From Drosophila persimilis (taxonomy: Eukaryota; Arthropoda; Insecta; Diptera; Drosophilidae), in assembly GCF_003286085.1 (NCBI RefSeq), contig NW_020825385.1, forward strand, positions 40,792 to 104,791: a DNA stretch of 64,000 nucleotides. The letters run 5' to 3'. Positions 10,401 to 18,858 of this stretch are shown in pieces; positions within the stretch are counted from its first letter, which is position 1; each line of letters starts with the position of its first letter. A program made the translations under genes and the position numbers. The notes beneath the pieces were generated by a model. That model did no database searches. It was not told the DNA's origin and saw nothing but the letters and a program-made list of their open reading frames with translations.

Positions 10401-12910
10401 CGATCCGCGAGTTGCAGGCCGCACTTAGCTCTGCAGGTTTTCCGCTGCGGAAGTGGACTTCAAACCACAAAGCTATTCTGGCAGGAATTCCGAGTGCTCA
10501 TCGTCTCCACACAGATTTTCTGGAGATGGAGGAAGAGAGCACGGCTAAGACTCTCGGGATTCGCTGGAAAGCGACTTCAGACGAGTTTTTTTTTGTCCCT
10601 CCCGAGTTAGCGCCTGAGTCGTCATACACCAAGCGAGCAGTTCTGTCCCAGATCGCAAGGCTGTTCGACCCCGCGGGGTGGTTGGCCCCATTCATTGTTC
10701 GGTCCAAGATCTTCATGCAAGAAATCTGGTTGCAGGACCTGGGATGGGACGATGAGCTTCCAAGCGAGATGCGCCAGCGCTGGCAAAGTTTCCTGCGGAG
10801 CTACTCCGCTCTCGACCAAATCCATATTCCAAGATGGGTCGGCTCCCGGCCAGCGGTAAAAGTCGAACATCATGGGTTCTGCGATGCATCCGAGAGGGCT
10901 TACGGTGCCGCCATCTACGTCCGCATTGAGGTTGACCGTTTGGTCGAGGTGCAGCTTCTCACAGCGAAAACGCGAGTCGCACCCGTGAAAACCGTGTCGC
11001 TCCCCCGGTTAGAGCTTTGCGGGGCAGTGCTTTTGTCCGAAATGGCGGCGGCTATCCTGCCGAATATGCCAACAGCAAGTACGAGCTGCTATTGCTGGAC
11101 CGATTCCACCATAGTCCTCGCCTGGCTGGCAAAGCCCGCGTGTCACTGGACCACGTTCGTGGCCAACCGAGTGACTAGGATATCTCAAGCGACCGATATT
11201 GAGAAGTGGTGCCACGTTCCATCCGAACAGAACCCCGCGGACTTAGCCAGCAGAGGCGTGCCGTTACAGGAGTTGGTGGAGAACCAACTCTGGTGGCAAG
11301 GACCAACTTGGCTGCAGAAGGGCCGAGATCAATGGCCGGCACCAGTTAATAACTCCCCCGTTATGACCTTAGAGCAGCGAACTGTAAAAGCCCATTTCGC
11401 ACTCAACCCAGCCGAAGACTTCCTCGAACGATTCTCCAATCTAGAGAGAGCTCTACGAGTCCGTGCATATATCCTGCGCTTCACCAAGCGCTGCCGGAAG
11501 TTAGCCACCGCGCAAAAGGGCCATCTTACGAGCGGCGAAATTACCGAAGCTGAAAAAACTCTTATCCTAGAGACGCAGCGTAGAGAATACCCCGAGGAGT
11601 ATCGCTGCCTAAGCGGTAAGCGGCCAACGCCAAGGTCAAGTTCTATCCTGAACATGAACCCTTTCCTAGACCGCCATGGGTTGATCAGAGCATGCGGCCG
11701 TGTCGCAGGCTCTGAAGTGCTTAGATACGACGAACGACATCCAATCATTCTCCCATATAATTGTCGATTGTCTCGCCTTCTCGCGCAATTTACACACCGG
11801 ATAACTCTTCATGGCGGCAACCAATTGATGGTGCGCCTCATTCGATCAAAGTATTGGATTCCAAAGGTTCAAAGGCTTATGAAGGGGGTTGTGAACTCCT
11901 GCAAGGTCTGCGTTATTCACAAAAGAAGGTTGCAAACCCAAATGATGGGAGATCTCCCAACCGAGCGGTCGTCCTTTTCCAGACCGTTTACGCATACAGG
12001 GATTGATTACGCGGGTCCTTTCGAAATACGGAACTATACAGGGAGAGCATGTCTGATCACGAAGGGGTATGTGTGCGTATTCGTGTGTTTTTCCACAAAG
12101 GCGATACATTTAGAACCCACGTCCGACCTCACCACCGAAAAATTTCTCGCCGCCTTCGCTCGTTTCGTCGCAAGGCGCGGATGTCCACAGCGTATCCATT
12201 CAGATAATGGAAAAACTTTCGTTGGTGCAGCAACCCTGCTTTCCAGTGACTTCCTTGACGCGTTTAAGGACTCGGTGACTGATGCGTATAGCCATCAGCG
12301 GGTTTCGTGGCGCTTCATCCCACCAGGAGCTCCACATATGGGAGGCCTATGGGAAGCCGGAGTGAAGAGTTTCAAAACTCTCTTCTACAAGGCCACGTCC
12401 ACTCGGAGGTATACGTTTGAAGAGCTTTCTACGCTGCTCGCGAAGATTGAAGCGTGCCTCAATTCCAGGCCGCTCTCACCGATGTCCGATGATCCGACGG
12501 AGCTGCTAGCCCTCACTCCCGGGCACTTCCTTATTGGGGGGCCCTTAATGAGTACGGCCGAGCCCGAAATAAAGGGGAACCTTAATTCGATCATCAATCG
12601 GTGGCAGCATTTGAAGGCCCTCAACCAACAGTTCTGTCAAAGGTGGAAGGAGGAATACCTCAAGGAGCTCCACAAGCGGACTAAGTGGCAGACGCCGACG
12701 CCAAATCTTCAGGTTGGCGATATGGTGGTCATCAAGGAGGATAACCTGCCGTCCAACGAATGGCGGCTCGGAAGGATAACTTCCGTGTATCCCGGTGCCG
12801 ACGACAGGGTCCGTGTGGTGGATATCCTTACTGCCCGCGGTACCCTCAAAAGACCGATTGTCAAGGTCGTTCTCCTGCCAGTAGAACCCCGTAGTTCCAT
12901 CCAACAATAA
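7466..12910 (+). CDS. BEL/Pao gag-pol polyprotein (BEL-Z), 1814 aa, intact
   Basis: A single uninterrupted frame starting at ATG 7466 in an ACCATG context. Domains in order: DUF1759-type gag (about 190-350); three zinc-knuckle motifs (about 425-492, ending HHTLLHR); retropepsin with ALIDPGS (near 550); Pao-type RT with catalytic YVDD (near 962-965); RNase H (FCDASERAYGA, LPRLELCG); integrase H2C2 (about 1442-1480); DDE core with D in GIDYAGP (about 1512), D in HSDNGK (about 1577) and E in GLWEAGVKS (about 1629); and the DUF5641 C-terminal module (about 1710-1808). All catalytic residues I can check are present, so the protein could be functional. It would assemble particles, copy the RNA and integrate the cDNA. 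Codon use is GC-rich compared with the gypsy elements to the right. Confidence 0.95.
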   Translation: MPTGDKKSRKKFKRVSSLSLTHPPSSNGSIATPTSSRPSPTERGPTTSRAHAPHAFEALLLPSVVPRTVPSTMAQSAASSARSKFALAANRLTRFDQKLSAPDASTPTRSLSQVHRDQLRSLWAKVDAEFEACVEAITEVDPEGVADVQGMYDDCYAVYAKCLAELNDQLEPPTVPHTPQLAVQVPTSGGCRLPPCDTEVFNGDYQQWPTFRDLFTAIYIENPRLAPVEKLFHLNKKTSGEAHDIVAQAPLTNEGFASAWSALRERFQNNRLILKAQLKILFSLPQIRTESAAALKELQRAVHKCLTTLNHSEVSTDSIFADGVLVYLISAKLPKTTLELWEQSVTHKSEIPTWHAMDKFLAERYLSLEVTEDGHPGMETQAHSRASLPMSERSKGNPNPFRSQESPVARRVHSFGTTVDPKRRACDLCSKENHPIPVCPQFLQMRPDARSSYIKQKMLCLNCFARGHQIRECQSAHNCNTCGDRHHTLLHRGTPVSSQSVPNSVPLPTPAEAQPSVQNYFASGKRAVLLGTAIINICHLGTNFRARALIDPGSEATFITERLFQIIKLPFRLAQAQVSGLNQTISAQSKKLCHFSIRSPTKPGLQLDATAYVLPELSGSLPSHPIPQHSLRDLPNLPWADPTFYESSQIDVLIGADILPSILLSGSQTNICGSLLGQETIFGWVLTGPVPNTVQGRVASFSTQISTELETPLDKLLTKFWEVEDIPTKIESESDSYCERNFLRTTSRTPSGKYVVTLPFRDPDHLGSDLGYSRAAALAQFLRNENRLKRNGPLQEQYDTVIQEYLELEHMTEVPPTHGSSTYYLPHHAVFKPESTTTKVRVVFNASSPSTNGVSLNDLLHAGPVLQSDLTLQILKWRYFRYVFNADITKMYRQIWVDPKHTPFQRILFRNKEGLIRDYELKTVTFGVNCAPFLAIRVLQQLASDVQSRFPKASRIIRSFMYVDDVLAGADSTDEARLTIRELQAALSSAGFPLRKWTSNHKAILAGIPSAHRLHTDFLEMEEESTAKTLGIRWKATSDEFFFVPPELAPESSYTKRAVLSQIARLFDPAGWLAPFIVRSKIFMQEIWLQDLGWDDELPSEMRQRWQSFLRSYSALDQIHIPRWVGSRPAVKVEHHGFCDASERAYGAAIYVRIEVDRLVEVQLLTAKTRVAPVKTVSLPRLELCGAVLLSEMAAAILPNMPTASTSCYCWTDSTIVLAWLAKPACHWTTFVANRVTRISQATDIEKWCHVPSEQNPADLASRGVPLQELVENQLWWQGPTWLQKGRDQWPAPVNNSPVMTLEQRTVKAHFALNPAEDFLERFSNLERALRVRAYILRFTKRCRKLATAQKGHLTSGEITEAEKTLILETQRREYPEEYRCLSGKRPTPRSSSILNMNPFLDRHGLIRACGRVAGSEVLRYDERHPIILPYNCRLSRLLAQFTHRITLHGGNQLMVRLIRSKYWIPKVQRLMKGVVNSCKVCVIHKRRLQTQMMGDLPTERSSFSRPFTHTGIDYAGPFEIRNYTGRACLITKGYVCVFVCFSTKAIHLEPTSDLTTEKFLAAFARFVARRGCPQRIHSDNGKTFVGAATLLSSDFLDAFKDSVTDAYSHQRVSWRFIPPGAPHMGGLWEAGVKSFKTLFYKATSTRRYTFEELSTLLAKIEACLNSRPLSPMSDDPTELLALTPGHFLIGGPLMSTAEPEIKGNLNSIINRWQHLKALNQQFCQRWKEEYLKELHKRTKWQTPTPNLQVGDMVVIKEDNLPSNEWRLGRITSVYPGADDRVRVVDILTARGTLKRPIVKVVLLPVEPRSSIQQ

Positions 12911-12997
12911 CGTGAATGTGCACTTGTCCCATTCACAGCTCCGTACTAATACTTCTTCGACTTCTCTATTCCATCCTAGTTCCATCCTCATCCAGAC

Positions 12998-13945
12998 ATG
13001 GCCCCACGGATCCGCTCCAGCCGCACCACGGAGAGCCGGCGTGATCGAGGGATCAACTCGTACCGTTGCCGGGTCTGCCGAGGAATTCATCCGCTACGGA
13101 CCTGTCACCATTTCCTTCGCCTGAGCCCTGAGAAGAGACTCCGAGCTGTCCTCATTAACAAATATTGCGGGAACTGCCTGGCCCACCAACACTCCGGCCA
13201 GGATTGTCGCAGTGGCGGGCTGTGCCGGGTGTGTGGCAAAAACCACCACACTCTACTCCACATACCCTCGTCTCGTCGTCCAGTCCGCTCGGCCTCAGGA
13301 GCATTGTCGCCATCTACAGCGCCCCACGTCAAACGCCGACCTCGGCGTCCAGCCCGCTCAGCCTCGGCTGCATCGTCGCCATCCACGTCGGCCCACGCCG
13401 ACCGCCGCCCGCGTCTCCCCGTGAGCCGCCCCGTGGCAGGGCCCCCGGCACCATCCGTCGACTCACTTCTACAACATCGAAGCCTCATCATACTCCCGAC
13501 GGCGCTGGTGGTCTTGGATACGGGTTCCAAAAACTTCGAGACGGCGGCGCTCATCGACCCATGCACGCCGGTGAGCTGTATTGACGACTCCTTGGCCAGC
13601 GCCTTCAAGTTACCCACCACTTGTGTGGGGGACGAGAAAGTGTGTACGGCGGTGATCCGCGCCAAAATGGGCGACTTCCAGTTGGAGACGATGCTCAAGG
13701 TCGAGCCCCGTGTGCGCATCTGCACGCCTATCCGACAGCTGAGCGATTCCGTGCGGGCGCGTTTCGGTGACCTGAGGCTTGCCGATGAACAATTCCATCG
13801 ACCGGCGACAATCTCGCTCATCTTGGGAGCAGATGTCTACCCGAAGGTGATCCAGCCCGGGTTCCTTGCGCGTGAGGACGGCCTGCCGGTGGCCCAGAGC
13901 ACCGTTTTTGGATGGATCGTGTCGGGGGCGTGCACCCAGCCATAG
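12998..13945 (+). CDS. Second ORF of BEL-Z: zinc-knuckle plus retropepsin-like protein, 315 aa
   Basis: Lies 87 bp after the gag-pol stop, at the place where env genes sit in other elements, and is intact. Residues about 23-85 carry three knuckle-like motifs (CRVCRGIHPLRTC, CGNCLAHQHSGQDC, CRVCGKNHHTLLH), parallel to those in its own gag. Next comes a basic Ser/Pro/Arg-rich linker (about 90-150) with two imperfect repeats (RRPVRSASG..., RRPARSASA...). Residues about 160-315 resemble the DUF1758/retropepsin segment of gag-pol, including the ILGADVYP and STVFGWIVSG motifs. The active-site triad is altered: gag-pol has LIDPGS and this ORF has LIDPCT, so catalysis is doubtful. No signal peptide or membrane segment, so it is not an env. 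Function unknown; a nucleic-acid-binding or regulatory partner of gag/protease is inference. The stretch between the two ORFs has further stops, so simple readthrough is unlikely. Confidence 0.85.
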   Translation: MAPRIRSSRTTESRRDRGINSYRCRVCRGIHPLRTCHHFLRLSPEKRLRAVLINKYCGNCLAHQHSGQDCRSGGLCRVCGKNHHTLLHIPSSRRPVRSASGALSPSTAPHVKRRPRRPARSASAASSPSTSAHADRRPRLPVSRPVAGPPAPSVDSLLQHRSLIILPTALVVLDTGSKNFETAALIDPCTPVSCIDDSLASAFKLPTTCVGDEKVCTAVIRAKMGDFQLETMLKVEPRVRICTPIRQLSDSVRARFGDLRLADEQFHRPATISLILGADVYPKVIQPGFLAREDGLPVAQSTVFGWIVSGACTQP

Positions 13946-13972
13946 GCCACCCCATTATACTTTGCAATCCTG

Positions 13973-13989
13973 CAAGGGGGGGGGGAAGA
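13973..13989 (+). promoter_or_regulatory. Polypurine tract of BEL-Z
   Basis: Purine run with ten consecutive G (13976-13985) followed by AAGA, directly abutting the 3' LTR. This is the expected site for plus-strand priming. Confidence 0.85.
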
Positions 13990-14353
13990 TGTTCAGGCCA
14001 GCAATAGACAGTTTCCGCGCACTGTGCCGGCTCCGCGCGCCTCGGTCCCGGCTCGCGCTCGCGCGCTCGGAGGGGCGCTCGGATCCACAATCCACGATCC
14101 ACACGGCGCTCACCGCAGCACAAAGGCAGCATAAAGCGTAGATCATAAGGCATAGAGAGTTAGTTACGATTTCACCCCCGCTTCAACCTGTCGACATACC
14201 GCGCGAATACCCAATAATTACATGAACAATATATATATATACACACAACGAAACCCATCGGCCTTTCCTTTCTGTGACGACTGCTAGGAGTTTATACTGG
14301 AACATACACCTCGCCGTTGGATAATTGATCCTCGATCCGCTCCACTACAAACA
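13990..14353 (+). repeat. 3' LTR of BEL-Z
   Basis: 364 bp, identical in length to the 5' LTR and differing at five positions. It is followed by the target duplication CCAAC (14354-14358). Confidence 0.95.
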
Positions 14354-14818
14354 CCAACGAATCTTCTAGATTGGATTTCGTCCTATCTCTCTAACCGTAC
14401 TCAACGTGTTTTGTTTTCTAACGTGTTGTCAAATACTGTTAATGTTACTTCAGGTGTGCCACAGGGAAGTCATCTGGGCCCGCTTCTGTTTATTTTATTT
14501 GTGAATGACCTTCCTCAAGTTATAACATACTCTACTACACTAATGTATGCTGGTGATGTCAAAATCTGTCTTTCTTACTATGATTGGTATTTGCACACAC
14601 GCCTTCAACTTGATCTAAGTGAACTACTATTGTGGTGTTCAACTAATCTTATATTTCTGAACCTTTCCAAATGCAAACTTATGACATTTTACCGTCGCGC
14701 TCCTCATTTTGTCCCATATGTTCTAGGAAATCATGTCCTTGAGCGAATTTCGAGTTCAAATGACCTCGGAATCCCGTTTGATCATAAGATGTGTTTTAAC
14801 ACCCATATATGGATGTGG
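14354..14818 (+). pseudogene. CR1/jockey-type non-LTR reverse transcriptase, C-terminal half
   Basis: Continuation of the RT begun at 5062. It shows LLDWISSYLSNRTQRV, then the conserved SGVPQGSHLGPLLF block and FVNDLP. The catalytic box reads YAGD instead of YADD (near 14545-14556), which removes one of the two metal-binding aspartates, so the copy was inactive or has decayed. The thumb region follows until about 14818, where a DINE-like sequence replaces the rest. Confidence 0.8.
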
Positions 14819-14912
14819 AGTCGGAAACGATTCCTTCTGGACGTTACACACATCCACTTTTACCACAAATCTAATATACCCCAATACTCATTTTGAGTAT
14901 CGGGTATAACTA
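14819..14912 (+). repeat. DINE-1/INE-1-like 3' terminal fragment
   Basis: The segment from GTCGGAAACGATTCC to ATTTTGAGTATCGGGTAT is nearly identical to 17008-17096, the right end of the longer copy in this window. Only the end is present. It truncates the non-LTR RT frame. Confidence 0.55.
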
Positions 14913-16253
14913 GGCCGTACAAAAATTCCAGTAGAAGATCTTGTGAGCTTTGATAAAGCTTATCAACAGCTGTTTTGCGACCAAGCGGCAACGCTTTGAT
15001 ATGCAATTTTTCTGCCGTGCACTATATTTCATTAAATATTGCTGTGTCTGGATCCTGTATAACAGAAAAAGACCATAGAAAGTGTGGGAAAACGTGGTTT
15101 GCTGTTTTTAGTAGTCCCAGCCTCTTTCTTTCTCTCCTCGTGACCGTCAGAGTGACCGGCCGTGGAAAAAAAAGTCTTGTAGAGCTGACCCAGTTCTCTA
15201 AACCAAGGTCAAGCCAAAGTCAAAGCCTAGTGCAAGTGCCAAGTGCGGCTCAAAGTGATGATTTAATTTGAGTGGACGCGCCAGTTATATATCATCAATA
15301 CTGGTGCAGCCGTTCGACCATTTGGAAAACGAACGCCCACAGTTCAGTAAAATTTTTCGATCAGTCGTGTAATTCTGTTGAGGTAATTATCCACCCAGCT
15401 ACAGAGACCCGTTGAAAAATTTCTGTTCTTTCCGCGTAGGATTAGCACCACTAGTATCAACGTATTACAACGCTGGTCTAGAAGTTACGGATTGGTTATT
15501 CCCGGACACCTCTATTGGCCACGTGCCCGTACCACCGGTTTAACCCCCATCTGAAAAGAATGAATGTGCGGTAACTGTTCGTTGGCCTTCAACCATGATC
15601 ACGGTTTTATACATGCATTTATATATACCTACTACTAATCAGTTTTATAGATTTAAGATCATTATACCCTACCTCGCCCTTATGATATTCCTTCCTCAGT
15701 ATATGCTGTATAGTAATACCCTATAAATGTAAGACAATATCGAATAGCAGGCTTATTTGAAGGGATCCTGACTGTTAATAGGTGGCCCTGAAGGATCATG
15801 GTAGGGTGGGCGTTCTCGCCAATGACCGATACCGCAGCCGACAAAGATCTGACCGGTGATCTTCTTCGTTTACGTATCCATGCTGATCTGTCCCTTTGAC
15901 CCCCTGTATCCCGTTTCCTAGTATCCTTTCCATACTCGTACGCGATTTTTTTTATATAAATTCTTATCTCGACCATTTGCCAGAGCTCTAAATGGGTAGT
16001 AAAATGTCCTCCATGTCCACATAGTATACTACATAGTCTATAACTCTACTTTGAGCACTCTACTTCACTCCACTGTCTTATCTGAGCGGACCGGGACGTA
16101 CGCTTCTAAGCACTTGACCTTGATAGTGGCGCCGGTGATGAGCCCGGCTCTCGGTTTCATCTCGGCTGCGACGCAAAACGAGCTGTCGCTATGAGTACTC
16201 AAGTCAACGTTCTTCAGTAAAGAGCAGAACCAGTAAAACAAACTAAAAACCAA
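14913..16253. other. No recognisable gene or element
   Basis: About 1.3 kb with only short unsupported frames on both strands. A segment around 15120-15375 is C/T-rich then A/G-rich and ends at a possible splice donor (GAGGTAATTA, about 15379). I find no coding exon to attach to it. It may be host intergenic DNA or an old unrecognised repeat. Confidence 0.4.
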
Positions 16254-17096
16254 CGAGGGGGAACGTTGTGAGTTGCTGCGGACACCGCAACTCTACAGTT
16301 ATATTATATTAAACGACACGACAAAGAGTGCGTGCGAGAGAGACAGAAAATCAGTCTGAGCGTGACGTCGGGCGCTGCGTAGCCAGTGCAAATTGATTTG
16401 TTCCCTTTGGCTATAAAAATGATCTGATCTCTGAGATTTTTGGATGCCCCAGATTTTCGTCACTTGCGGTGGTGGAAGGGGGTGTGGCGAAATTTGGACA
16501 CTAAACGGTCAAGGTCCGATATTACAGGAGTGTGGATACCAAATTTGGTTACTCTGGCTCTTATAGGTTCTGAGATCCTTGAACTCAATTTTGCAATTGG
16601 CAAAACCGACCATGAAACCTGTGTGTTAGAGAGAGACAGAGAACGAAAGAATGAAATTGTTTTCTTGATTCTGGCTATAATAATTATACGATCTGGTTGA
16701 GATTATGCATTCTAGAACATATAAACATCCTCTATGATTCTGAGTTTTTGGCTCTATCGTATCTTTAATAAAAATGTGGGTGCCACAGATTTTCGTCCTT
16801 TGTGGGGGCGGAAGTGGGCGGGGCGAAGTTCTGAACTATTTTTGTAGCAGGGACATATCACAGAAGTCTGGATCCAAAGCATCGTTGCTCTAGCTCTTAT
16901 AGTCTTTGAGCACTAGGCGCTGAAGGGGACGGACGGACGGACGGACAGACAGACAGGGCTCAATCGACTCGGCTATTGATGCTGATCAAGAATATATATA
17001 CTTTATGGGGTCGGAAACGATTCCTTCTGGAAGTTACACACATCCACTTTTACCACAAATCTAATATACCCCAATACTTATTTTGAGTATCGGGAT
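16254..17096 (+). repeat. DINE-1/INE-1-like (Helitron-related) non-autonomous repeat
   Basis: The left end carries a hairpin motif (GAGTTGC ... GCAACTC, about 16271-16294). The body has repeated CCCAGATTTTCGTC / CCACAGATTTTCGTC blocks near gene-free G-rich segments. Toward the right end is a GGAC/AGAC simple repeat (16928-16957), then the stretch TCGGCTATTGATGCTGATCA and the terminus GAGTATCGGGATA. These blocks are familiar from abundant Drosophila interspersed repeats. Exact family assignment needs a library search. Its right end abuts exon 1 of the dead host gene. Confidence 0.5.
16928..16957. repeat. (GGAC)n/(AGAC)n simple repeat inside the DINE-like element
   Basis: Tandem GGAC units followed by AGAC units, a characteristic internal tract of DINE-like repeats. 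Confidence 0.7.
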
Positions 17097-17232
17097 AAAT
17101 AAAACCAAAAATAGCCAAGATTGCTTTGATCTTCTTCCTGTTCGCCCTGTTCGCCGTAAGTGGAGATAGAAGTGGTCGAAAAGGAACAGTGACTGATTGT
17201 GGTTTTACTGTAAGTCTGATTTCAGGTGTGCA

Positions 17233-17749
17233 AGTTAACGTACCCAATTCCATTGAGCTCTTATACGAGTTGTAAACAATCTTTGGTTTTCCAAAACGAA
17301 AACAATTTCAATCTTGGGCCTCCGCCTAATTGATTTCTAAGATGTACAATCTCAAGCGCCCCCGCCGCAATCCCAATCTTTGACACTCGCCTAAATGGAA
17401 AACCAATGTTTGCCCACACCCGGCTTCTCATAAACAATCTCACTCCCGGCTTTCTGCAGATCCTGCACTTTAGGCCTTTTACAGTTCTCTCTTTGGATGA
17501 CGAAATCCAATACTCGGGATGGCGAAATCAATTGAAATGTTTATAGAAAAACGATTCCCGAAAGGGATCAACGATGCAAAGATCAGAAAGTTCAAATCAG
17601 TCTTGATCCAGCAGCGACACCGCAAAGTCTAGCTAAATATTAAGATCGCGCAATCCCTTTGTGACCCTCTACTTAAATCTATATCAGTGAAGTTCGAAGT
17701 AAAATAAAAACTTTTTAAAAACACAATCCGCTACCGCAGTTGTTTAATT
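17233..17749 (+). repeat. Left LTR of gypsy A, 517 bp
   Basis: AGTTAACG...TTTAATT. It lacks 14 bp (GCCCGGAATTCC region) present in the other two LTRs and differs at a base in ACACTCGCC. It carries an AATAAA-like signal near 17703. Confidence 0.95.
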
Positions 17750-17766
17750 GGCGCCCAACGTGGGGC
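17749..17766 (+). promoter_or_regulatory. Primer-binding site of gypsy A, tRNA-Lys type
   Basis: TGGCGCCCAACGTGGGGC, overlapping the last T of the LTR. It matches the classical primer site complementary to the tRNA-Lys(1,2) 3' end. Also present in B (22419-22436) and in both gypsy C copies (42216-42233, 51038-51055). Confidence 0.9.
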
Positions 17767-17940
17767 GACGTTGTATAAAAAACACCGAATGATAAAAGTG
17801 TTGCGTCGTGCCGAAACCCGAAGGACAATTAATTAATGGAATAAATCCTTCAAATTTAAAAACGCGGAGTGACTGTGTGATATAAGATAAAAAAAAGTGA
17901 GATAAAAAGGAAACAAACCGGAGCTTAGGGAGTGCAAAAA

Positions 17941-18003
17941 TAAATACAAATACAAATACAAATACAAATACAAATACAAATACAAATACAAATACAAATA
18001 AAA
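17941..18003. repeat. (ACAAAT)n hexanucleotide repeat in the gypsy A leader
   Basis: About nine to ten units. The B copy (about 22611-22661) has two fewer. Gypsy C has only a single AATACAA there (about 42408), so the expansion belongs to the A/B lineage. Confidence 0.85.
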
Positions 18004-18384
18004 TGCAAAATACAAATAAAACAAAAAGCTAATCAAGGCAATTCGTAAATACAAAAAAAACCAAAGAAACCCAAAGTTTTTAAAAAACAAAACCAACAAA
18101 ACCGACAAAACCAAAATACAAAGAAAGTGAAACGATCAGCGAAGCCAAAGAAGGAAGACCCCCAGAAGACCCAGTCAAACAAATTTAGTCAAAGAAATTT
18201 AAGAAGGAAGACCCGTTCGAAGACCTGTCAGACAAATCAAGAAGGAAGAACCGTTCGAAGATCTGCCAAACTAAGAAGGACGACCCCTACCGGATATTTC
18301 GTGAGCAAGAGTTGTATTAATAAATATATAAGTATAATTAGGTTATATAAGATTATAAAAACTAACATATAAGAAAAATTAAAA

Positions 18385-18858
18385 GTGGATCAGCTAACTT
18401 TAGATTTTGAAAAACTAAAAATGATTAACTCTCAAGCAAGGGCCGATCTCACAGCAGATCTGGTTAAACAATTGATAGCACTTCAAATTTCACAAGTACA
18501 AGAGCAAATTGTAAATTTAAAACAACAAATAGAAACTAAATCCGATCAGGTATCAGATTATCAGGCAGAAACAATAGACGAATCGATACAAATCCGGAAC
18601 CGACAGAACAGCAATCAATTCAGGGGAAATAATAACAATAGAAATTATCGGGAGAATACTAACGGTTATTATAGGAGAAATAATAACAATTATAGCCAAG
18701 CCCAGCATTTTAGGGCAAACGTAGTACCGAATAATCAGTCTAACGACAATCAAGCGCAGAATCGAAAGCCAAACGAAATGTCGGAACAACCGGCTAATAA
18801 AGCAATGAGGATAAATAACATTGAGGAGGATCATTTTTTAGATCAGCCCCCGAAGTAG
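18385..18858 (+). CDS. Gag of gypsy A, internally deleted
   Basis: A coiled-coil-like N-terminus (LTADLVKQLIALQISQVQEQ) is joined directly to an Asn-rich, basic C-terminal tail (NRNYRENTNGYYRRNNNN). The capsid region found in gypsy C is missing. Comparison places the deletion between two copies of TAGACGA in the full-length arrangement (51775-51781 and 52550-52556 in C). The frame opens at GTG 18385 after an in-frame stop. The first ATG in frame is 18421, so the true start is either this ATG (146 aa) or a non-AUG codon. Without capsid it should not assemble particles alone. The frame ends at TAG 18856-18858, shortly after a -1 slippery site. Confidence 0.8.
   Translation: MDQLTLDFEKLKMINSQARADLTADLVKQLIALQISQVQEQIVNLKQQIETKSDQVSDYQAETIDESIQIRNRQNSNQFRGNNNNRNYRENTNGYYRRNNNNYSQAQHFRANVVPNNQSNDNQAQNRKPNEMSEQPANKAMRINNIEEDHFLDQPPK
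18834..18840 (+). promoter_or_regulatory. -1 ribosomal frameshift slippery heptamer, gypsy A gag-pol
   Basis: T TTT TTA in the gag frame (codons CAT TTT TTA). A -1 slip here enters the frame that stays open through the protease, RT and env fusion. It is the U UUU UUA type used by several retroviruses. Same sequence in B at 23492-23498. Gypsy C keeps the heptamer, but a 1-bp loss just downstream (CAGACCC instead of CAGCCCCC) disconnects gag from pol. Confidence 0.75.

Larger units (their letters stand above)
5840..14353 (+). mobile_element. BEL/Pao LTR retrotransposon (BEL-Z), structurally complete
   Basis: Two 364-bp LTRs (5840-6203 and 13990-14353) begin TGTTCAGGCC and end CTACAAACA. They are flanked by the 5-bp duplication CCAAC (5835-5839 and 14354-14358). 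A primer-binding site, an intact gag-pol frame, a second ORF and a polypurine tract lie in the expected order. I count five base differences between the LTRs (about 1.4%), so insertion was fairly recent but not immediate. The element sits in sense orientation inside a non-LTR RT gene. Confidence 0.95.

Noticed and set aside
15120..15379. Possible 5' exon with splice donor GAGGTAATTA
   Set aside because: No coding frame, promoter motif or acceptor exon could be linked to it; left as unassigned sequence.
17261..17443. A 60-residue minus-strand frame (MRLFMRSRVW...) recurring at 21917, 26512, 41714, 50536 and 57833
   Set aside because: It lies wholly inside the gypsy LTRs and repeats only because the LTR does; no independent support for translation.
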